The notes below the pieces were generated by a model. It ran no database searches and was not told where the DNA came from. It saw only the letters and a list, made by a program, of their open reading frames with translations. Positions 60,414 through 64,000 of a DNA stretch of 64,000 nucleotides are shown here, one piece after another. How positions within the stretch are numbered: the stretch's first letter is position 1; each line of letters opens with the position of its first letter. Made by a program: the position numbers and the translations under genes. Source of the DNA: DATEHG01 sp035279705 (GTDB lineage Bacteria > Gemmatimonadota > Gemmatimonadetes > Gemmatimonadales > GWC2-71-9). The stretch covers positions 7,515 to 71,514 of the forward strand of contig DATEHG010000069.1 in assembly GCA_035279705.1 (NCBI GenBank), given 5' to 3'.

Positions 60414-61108
60414 CAGCCGACCGGCTGCCAGGCCGCGACCAGCCGGAACATCGGATGGCGCCAGACGTGGCCCCTGATGCCGGCTCCCTCCAGCGCCGCG
60501 ATGAGCTCCGGTGCCGAAAAACCCCGGCGGATCGAGCGCAACCCGTCGCTCCGGGTGTCGGGATCGAACCGGAGGAGATGGGCGCCGATCCAGAAGCCTG
60601 CCTGGGCGAAGCGGCTGCGTCGCAGGTCGGTGACTATCACGCCTCGCCGGGCGACTCTGTCGCACTCGGTCAGCAGCGCGGCCAGGACCTCCGCCTCGAG
60701 ATGATGCGCCACCTGGCTCACCGTGATCAGGTCGACGCTGCGGGAGCGGAGCGGCAGTGCGGCGCCGCAGCCCAGCAGGGTCGGGAGGCCGGCCGCGAAC
60801 GCCAGCCGAGCGGCCGCCGGATGCCGCTCGAGGCCGAACGGCTGGATCACCAGGCCGCGCCGCTCTCCCCAGGCTACGGCCGCCCTGGGGAGGTCGCCCA
60901 GTCCGGTACCGACGTCGAGAAGGGTGAAGCGGTCGCCCTGCCGCGCGTCGGCGAGGAGTTTCCGGAGTGCACTCGCCACCGCCGACCGCCCACCGAACCA
61001 CCGGTTGGAGCGGGCAATGTTCTGGAGCGACAGCGCCACACGGTCCGGGTCGGCAGCCAAGTCATCCAGCAGCTCGGCGCCCGCGGGCGGTCGCAGTGCT
61101 CCGTTCAC
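60413..61108 (-). CDS. SAM-dependent methyltransferase
   Basis: 231 aa from GTG 61108; the stop overlaps the SRPBCC start (ATGA). Class I Rossmann methyltransferase with motif I TLLDVGTGLGDLPRA, acidic FGLERHP and a post-I loop CGAALPLRSRSVDLITVSQVAHHLE. The H-H-L-E segment and RRGVIVTDLRRSRFA are like UbiE/methyltransf_11 C- or O-methylases of small lipophilic molecules. Its position between a flavin reductase and a SRPBCC protein points to tailoring of a natural product or quinone-like lipid. Confidence 0.87.
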   Translation of the reverse strand: MNGALRPPAGAELLDDLAADPDRVALSLQNIARSNRWFGGRSAVASALRKLLADARQGDRFTLLDVGTGLGDLPRAAVAWGERRGLVIQPFGLERHPAAARLAFAAGLPTLLGCGAALPLRSRSVDLITVSQVAHHLEAEVLAALLTECDRVARRGVIVTDLRRSRFAQAGFWIGAHLLRFDPDTRSDGLRSIRRGFSAPELIAALEGAGIRGHVWRHPMFRLVAAWQPVG

Positions 61109-61590
61109 GGTGTGAGATCGGCGTAGCCGCCGCGGTAATACAGCAACGGGTGTCCCTCCGTCGTGCTCCCCCCGGTGACCCGACCGACGAACAGGGTGTG
61201 GTCGCCCAGCTCGTGGGCGGCGAAGTACTCGCATTCGATGTGGGCCAGCACCCCTTCGAGTACGGGGAGCTGGCCCGCCGTCATCCGGTATCCTACTCCG
61301 GCAAACCGGTCCGCTGTTTGTTCCCCGGCGAAACGGCGGGACAACCCTTCCTGGCCGGCCGAGAGGAGGTTGACGACGAACGGACGGCGGTCGGCCAGGA
61401 CCCGGTGAGTCTCCGCCTGGCGATCGATGCAGACGGACAGCAGCGGCGGTGCCAGCGACACCGAGGAGAGGGAGTTGGCCGTCATGCCCACCGGTGCCCC
61501 ATCCATGCCGCGTGCCGTGATGACCGCGACGCCGGTGGGGAAGTGGCCAAGCAGCTGGCGGAAGAGCGCGGTGTCGACGTCGGTGGTCAT
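61105..61590 (-). CDS. Flavin reductase-like FMN-binding protein
   Basis: 161 aa, split-beta-barrel of the HpaC/Flavin_Reduct family. FPTGVAVITARGMDGAPVGMTANSLSSVSLAPPLLSVCI is the flavin-binding segment, then FVVNLLSAGQEGLSRRFAG and ALGDHTLFVGRVTG-like HELGDHTLFVGRV. It reduces FMN/FAD with NAD(P)H to feed a two-component monooxygenase. It overlaps the methyltransferase start (4 bp) and touches the FAD oxidoreductase gene. Confidence 0.9.
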   Translation of the reverse strand: MTTDVDTALFRQLLGHFPTGVAVITARGMDGAPVGMTANSLSSVSLAPPLLSVCIDRQAETHRVLADRRPFVVNLLSAGQEGLSRRFAGEQTADRFAGVGYRMTAGQLPVLEGVLAHIECEYFAAHELGDHTLFVGRVTGGSTTEGHPLLYYRGGYADLTP

Positions 61591-62828
61591 CAGAGCAGCA
61601 TGCGCGCGAGGAAGACCGGATTGAGCACGGCCGCAGCCGGGAGGCAGTCACCGGTGACGCCGATCAGGGTGTCCGCCATTCCCGCCCGCTGGCCAAGCCG
61701 CCGGACGGCGTGATTGAAGAGTGCGGGCCAGAGCATCGCATAGCCAATGAGCCGCTCGACTCCCCACGTACCGAGGAACTCCTGGCGCCGCCGCGCCGCG
61801 TAGGGGGCCAGATGCCGGGCCGTGATCCGCTCCGACCGTTCGAACAGCGGGATCAGGCATTCCGCTGCCAGCTCGGCACCCCGCAGCGCGCGATAGATCC
61901 CCTCACCAGTGAAGGGATCGAAGAAGTCCGCGGCATCGCCCACGAGGAGAGCCCCGTCGCGAACGACGGGACGCGTCCGCGCCGCGAAGGGACCCGTCAC
62001 CAGGATTTCCCGAACCACCCGATCGGGAGAGATGCGGCCCCGGACGTCCGGCAGGTCATCGAGCGCGGCGAAGAAGAAATCGGCCACGCGGCCGCCGGCC
62101 AGCGTGGCCCGGTGCGCCGGCACGACGAGAGCGACATTCGTCACGCCCCCGCCGATCGGATTGAGACCCGCGTATCCCTCCGGGCCCACATGCAGTTCGG
62201 CAGACCCTCCGAGACCCGAGACGTCCTCGACATGGGCGACGAACGCCATGCGGGACGGTGTGCCGAGCGTGCGGCGTCCCGCCCGGCGCGCCACCACGGA
62301 GCGGAGACCATCGGCGCCAACCGTGATCCGGGCCCTCACCTCATGGTGAGCGCCGTCTTCGCCGCGGAGCTTCGCTCCCTGCACTTCGCCGCCGTTCTCG
62401 ATCAATTCGACGACGGAAACGCCCTCGACCACCAGGGCGCCGGCGCGGCGAGCGGCGTGGACCAGCTCGGCGTCCAGAATCCGGCGCGCGACCGAGAGGC
62501 CGGTGGACCGCCAGGCCGGGGTGGTAAGGCGGGCGAACTCCCCGCTCAGGCGCGCGCCGCCGGATGCGGTCACGGTCGTCCCACGCAACGGGTGCGCCCC
62601 GGCGGCCTCGAGCGCCGGCACGATGCCGAAGCGATCCAGCAGCCGGACCGTCTCGGGGCTCATGTATTCGGAGCACGGCTTGTCGCGGGGGAACCGCGCG
62701 CGGTCGACGACCAGCACGTCGAGGCCGGCACGGGCGAGATGGCTGGCAAGGCCGCTGCCGGCAGGGCCGGCTCCGGCGATGAGCACATCGACGCGGGGAG
62801 GCAACGCGAGCGGAGTCGTCCGGCTCAT
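61590..62828 (-). CDS. FAD-dependent oxidoreductase, geranylgeranyl-reductase family
   Basis: 412 aa. N-terminal dinucleotide fold VDVLIAGAGPAGSGLASHLARAG, family signature PRDKPCSEYMSPETVRLL, mid-motif ARITVGADGLRSVVARRAG and C-terminal LLVGDAADFFDPFTGEGIYRALRGAE. The family includes geranylgeranyl reductases, halogenases and monooxygenases; no halogenase WxWxIP motif is seen. It is likely the redox tailoring enzyme of the overlapping gene group, with the flavin reductase as partner. It starts 8 bp after the DUF92 gene stop. Confidence 0.9.
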   Translation of the reverse strand: MSRTTPLALPPRVDVLIAGAGPAGSGLASHLARAGLDVLVVDRARFPRDKPCSEYMSPETVRLLDRFGIVPALEAAGAHPLRGTTVTASGGARLSGEFARLTTPAWRSTGLSVARRILDAELVHAARRAGALVVEGVSVVELIENGGEVQGAKLRGEDGAHHEVRARITVGADGLRSVVARRAGRRTLGTPSRMAFVAHVEDVSGLGGSAELHVGPEGYAGLNPIGGGVTNVALVVPAHRATLAGGRVADFFFAALDDLPDVRGRISPDRVVREILVTGPFAARTRPVVRDGALLVGDAADFFDPFTGEGIYRALRGAELAAECLIPLFERSERITARHLAPYAARRRQEFLGTWGVERLIGYAMLWPALFNHAVRRLGQRAGMADTLIGVTGDCLPAAAVLNPVFLARMLL

Positions 62829-62835
62829 CTCCGCC

Positions 62836-63603
62836 TCAGTGGCCGTACGTCACCAGCAGGGCAAGCAGCGCGGCCGTGGCCGTGGCCATCGCATTCACGC
62901 CGTCGTTGGTCAACCACGACACTCCTCCGGTCGGCACGCTCATGGTGCCGCAACTGTGGCGGCGGCGCTCGGTGGCGCGCCCGCAGGCGGGGCACGCAAA
63001 CCGTCCCTGGAGCGAGGCGCCGAGCGCGGAATCCACCAGCATACCGAGCACCCCGGCCAGCCACGCCGTTCCAGCCAGCCGCACATCGCCGGAGACGAGG
63101 AGTCCCGTCGCCGCCACCACTGCACTACCCAGTCCACCACCGAGGCAGCCGGGCCAGCTCACGCCTCCGCTCGTCCCCGCCGGCACTTGGCGCCAGGTGA
63201 GAATGGAGCGTGGCTCGCGGCGGCTCGTCGAGCCCAGCGTCGTCGCCCAGGTATCCGCGGCGGCCGCGGCCAGGGCGGCGGTAGCCACGGTGAGGCCGAG
63301 TGCAGCTCCACTCCAGACCACGGCGGCCAGCGCCGCGACCCCGCCATTGGCCAAGACTTGCCAGGCGTCCCTTCTATTCCCTTTGGCTTCCCAGCGGCTG
63401 GAGGCATCGGGGAGGAGCCGCGAGACCAGGGTCGTCGGGACAAAGAAGGCCAGCAGTACCGCCGCTCCACCCCAGCCCTGGCTGGCCAGCATCGCGGCGC
63501 CCACCATTGCCGCGGCAACTGCTCCATCGGAGGTGAGGGCCCGGAGCCGCCAGGCGGTCGCCGCGACCAGGAACGCGGCGAGGGCGGCCAGCAGGGGAGA
63601 CAT
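62836..63603 (-). CDS. DUF92-family membrane protein
   Basis: 255 aa from ATG 63603. Six or seven transmembrane helices with the DUF92 hallmarks: AFLVAATAWRLRALTSDGAVAA, GNRRDAWQVLANGGVAAL and AAADTWATTLGS. VDSALGASLQGRFACPACGR follows, with a cysteine pair and a distal HSCG. Relatives include plant VTE6 (phytyl-phosphate kinase). A prenyl-phosphate or lipid-phosphate kinase role is therefore possible here, next to a geranylgeranyl-reductase-family enzyme, but not proven. Confidence 0.87.
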   Translation of the reverse strand: MSPLLAALAAFLVAATAWRLRALTSDGAVAAAMVGAAMLASQGWGGAAVLLAFFVPTTLVSRLLPDASSRWEAKGNRRDAWQVLANGGVAALAAVVWSGAALGLTVATAALAAAAADTWATTLGSTSRREPRSILTWRQVPAGTSGGVSWPGCLGGGLGSAVVAATGLLVSGDVRLAGTAWLAGVLGMLVDSALGASLQGRFACPACGRATERRRHSCGTMSVPTGGVSWLTNDGVNAMATATAALLALLVTYGH

Positions 63604-63716
63604 CCTTGGGAATGTCCCCGGCCTCGGCCCGCCCCGCAAGCGCCTCTGGCCCCGGCCGCGGGCAGCCGTGTATTATCCGCGCCGTCCGAGGTACCCTCAC
63701 CGACACAACCCACGCC

Positions 63717-64000
63717 GTGAGCGACGCGCCCTCCGTCCACGCGATCATTCCGCTGAGCCTCCTCGAGGCCCTGCGCAATCTGGATACTCCGGTCGAGGAC
63801 GGCCTCGAGGAACTGGCCGGCGAGATCGTCTCCAAGCGGCTGGGGCTTTCGCCCACCGTCGCGGCGCAGATTGCCCGGTATCAGGACACGGTGAGGGGGT
63901 CCGGCAAGGTCGAACTGGAGGAAGCGCTGGCAGTCTTCCGGCTGGCGGGGCGGCGGCCCGATGCGGTGCTGGTGTTCGCCGATGCGGGGCGACGGGCGGC
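63717..64000 (+). CDS. Partial unknown protein (runs off the right edge)
   Basis: The first 94 codons are visible from GTG 63717 (MSDAPSVHAIIPLSLLEALRNLDTPVEDG...). The part seen is acidic and helical (LEELAGEIVSKRLGLSPTVAAQIARYQDTV), with no signal peptide, membrane span or known motif. It is divergent from the DUF92 gene across 113 bp. The family cannot be named from this fragment. Confidence 0.6.
   Translation, partial: MSDAPSVHAIIPLSLLEALRNLDTPVEDGLEELAGEIVSKRLGLSPTVAAQIARYQDTVRGSGKVELEEALAVFRLAGRRPDAVLVFADAGRRA

Overview
This is a GC-rich bacterial chromosome segment from a didermal (Gram-negative type) organism. Outer-membrane porin, TolC-like, lipoprotein and secreted beta-barrel genes support the didermal call. 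Gene style and content (Kup next to a VKOR/DsbA pair, plant-type acyl-ACP desaturase, Saccharopine_dh-family oxidoreductase, PQQ genes mixed with PAS/NtrC-type regulators, many short lipoproteins) fit Gemmatimonadota best. That placement is inference, because no rRNA or other marker gene is present. I see no tRNA, rRNA, CRISPR array, insertion sequence or prophage.

Layout. (1) 1-3.3 kb, minus strand: membrane and lipoprotein genes, a soluble acyl-ACP desaturase, a GNAT acetyltransferase and a Yip1-like membrane protein. (2) 3.5-11.9 kb, plus strand: a compact chemosensory operon of two single-domain receivers, CheA without a P2 domain, CheW, an MCP with almost no external domain, a HEAT-repeat protein, CheR and CheB. 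(3) 12-16.3 kb, minus: MgtE, a lipoprotein, a PAP2-type membrane phosphatase and a saccharopine-dehydrogenase-family enzyme. (4) 16.6-21.3 kb: a molybdenum locus. A TOBE-domain regulator and modABC run rightward. An OprO/P-like porin and a molybdopterin-binding-domain gene broken by an in-frame TAA run leftward. (5) 21.4-25.3 kb: a delta-1-pyrroline-5-carboxylate dehydrogenase-type enzyme, a secreted amidohydrolase and an unrecognised secreted protein.

(6) 25.4-36.7 kb, minus: the most interesting part, a complete pqqA-C-D-E set plus pqqB, interleaved with signalling genes. pqqB, a degenerate NtrC-type protein lacking the GAFTGA loop, a sensor kinase and an NtrC-type response regulator overlap head to tail. 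Between the regulator and pqqA there are two identical-geometry palindromes exactly 21 bp apart, followed by a good sigma-54 promoter match. This looks like a dedicated sigma-54 control system for PQQ synthesis. A hybrid PAS kinase lies upstream and a MarR regulator with a cysteine-rich tail lies downstream.

(7) 36.8-41.6 kb: a TetR-controlled EmrB/EmrA/TolC-type efflux operon with a clear palindromic operator. (8) 42-49 kb: TPR protein, tandem M16 peptidase, SpeD-like protein without the usual pyruvoyl serine motif, cyclic-nucleotide-binding protein, CDP-alcohol phosphatidyltransferase, OsmC and small unknowns. (9) 49.5-54.6 kb: a membrane DsbA-like protein with VKOR (disulfide formation), the Kup potassium transporter, and acetyl-CoA synthetase on the other strand. 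(10) 55-57.8 kb: STAS and receiver proteins leading into ccmABC and a tiny ccmD-like gene for haem export in cytochrome c maturation, with a possible sigma-54 promoter far upstream. (11) 57.9-63.6 kb, minus: aquaporin, then a tightly overlapping ketosynthase / SRPBCC / methyltransferase / flavin reductase / FAD oxidoreductase / DUF92 group that looks like a small biosynthetic cluster. A truncated unknown gene runs off the right end.
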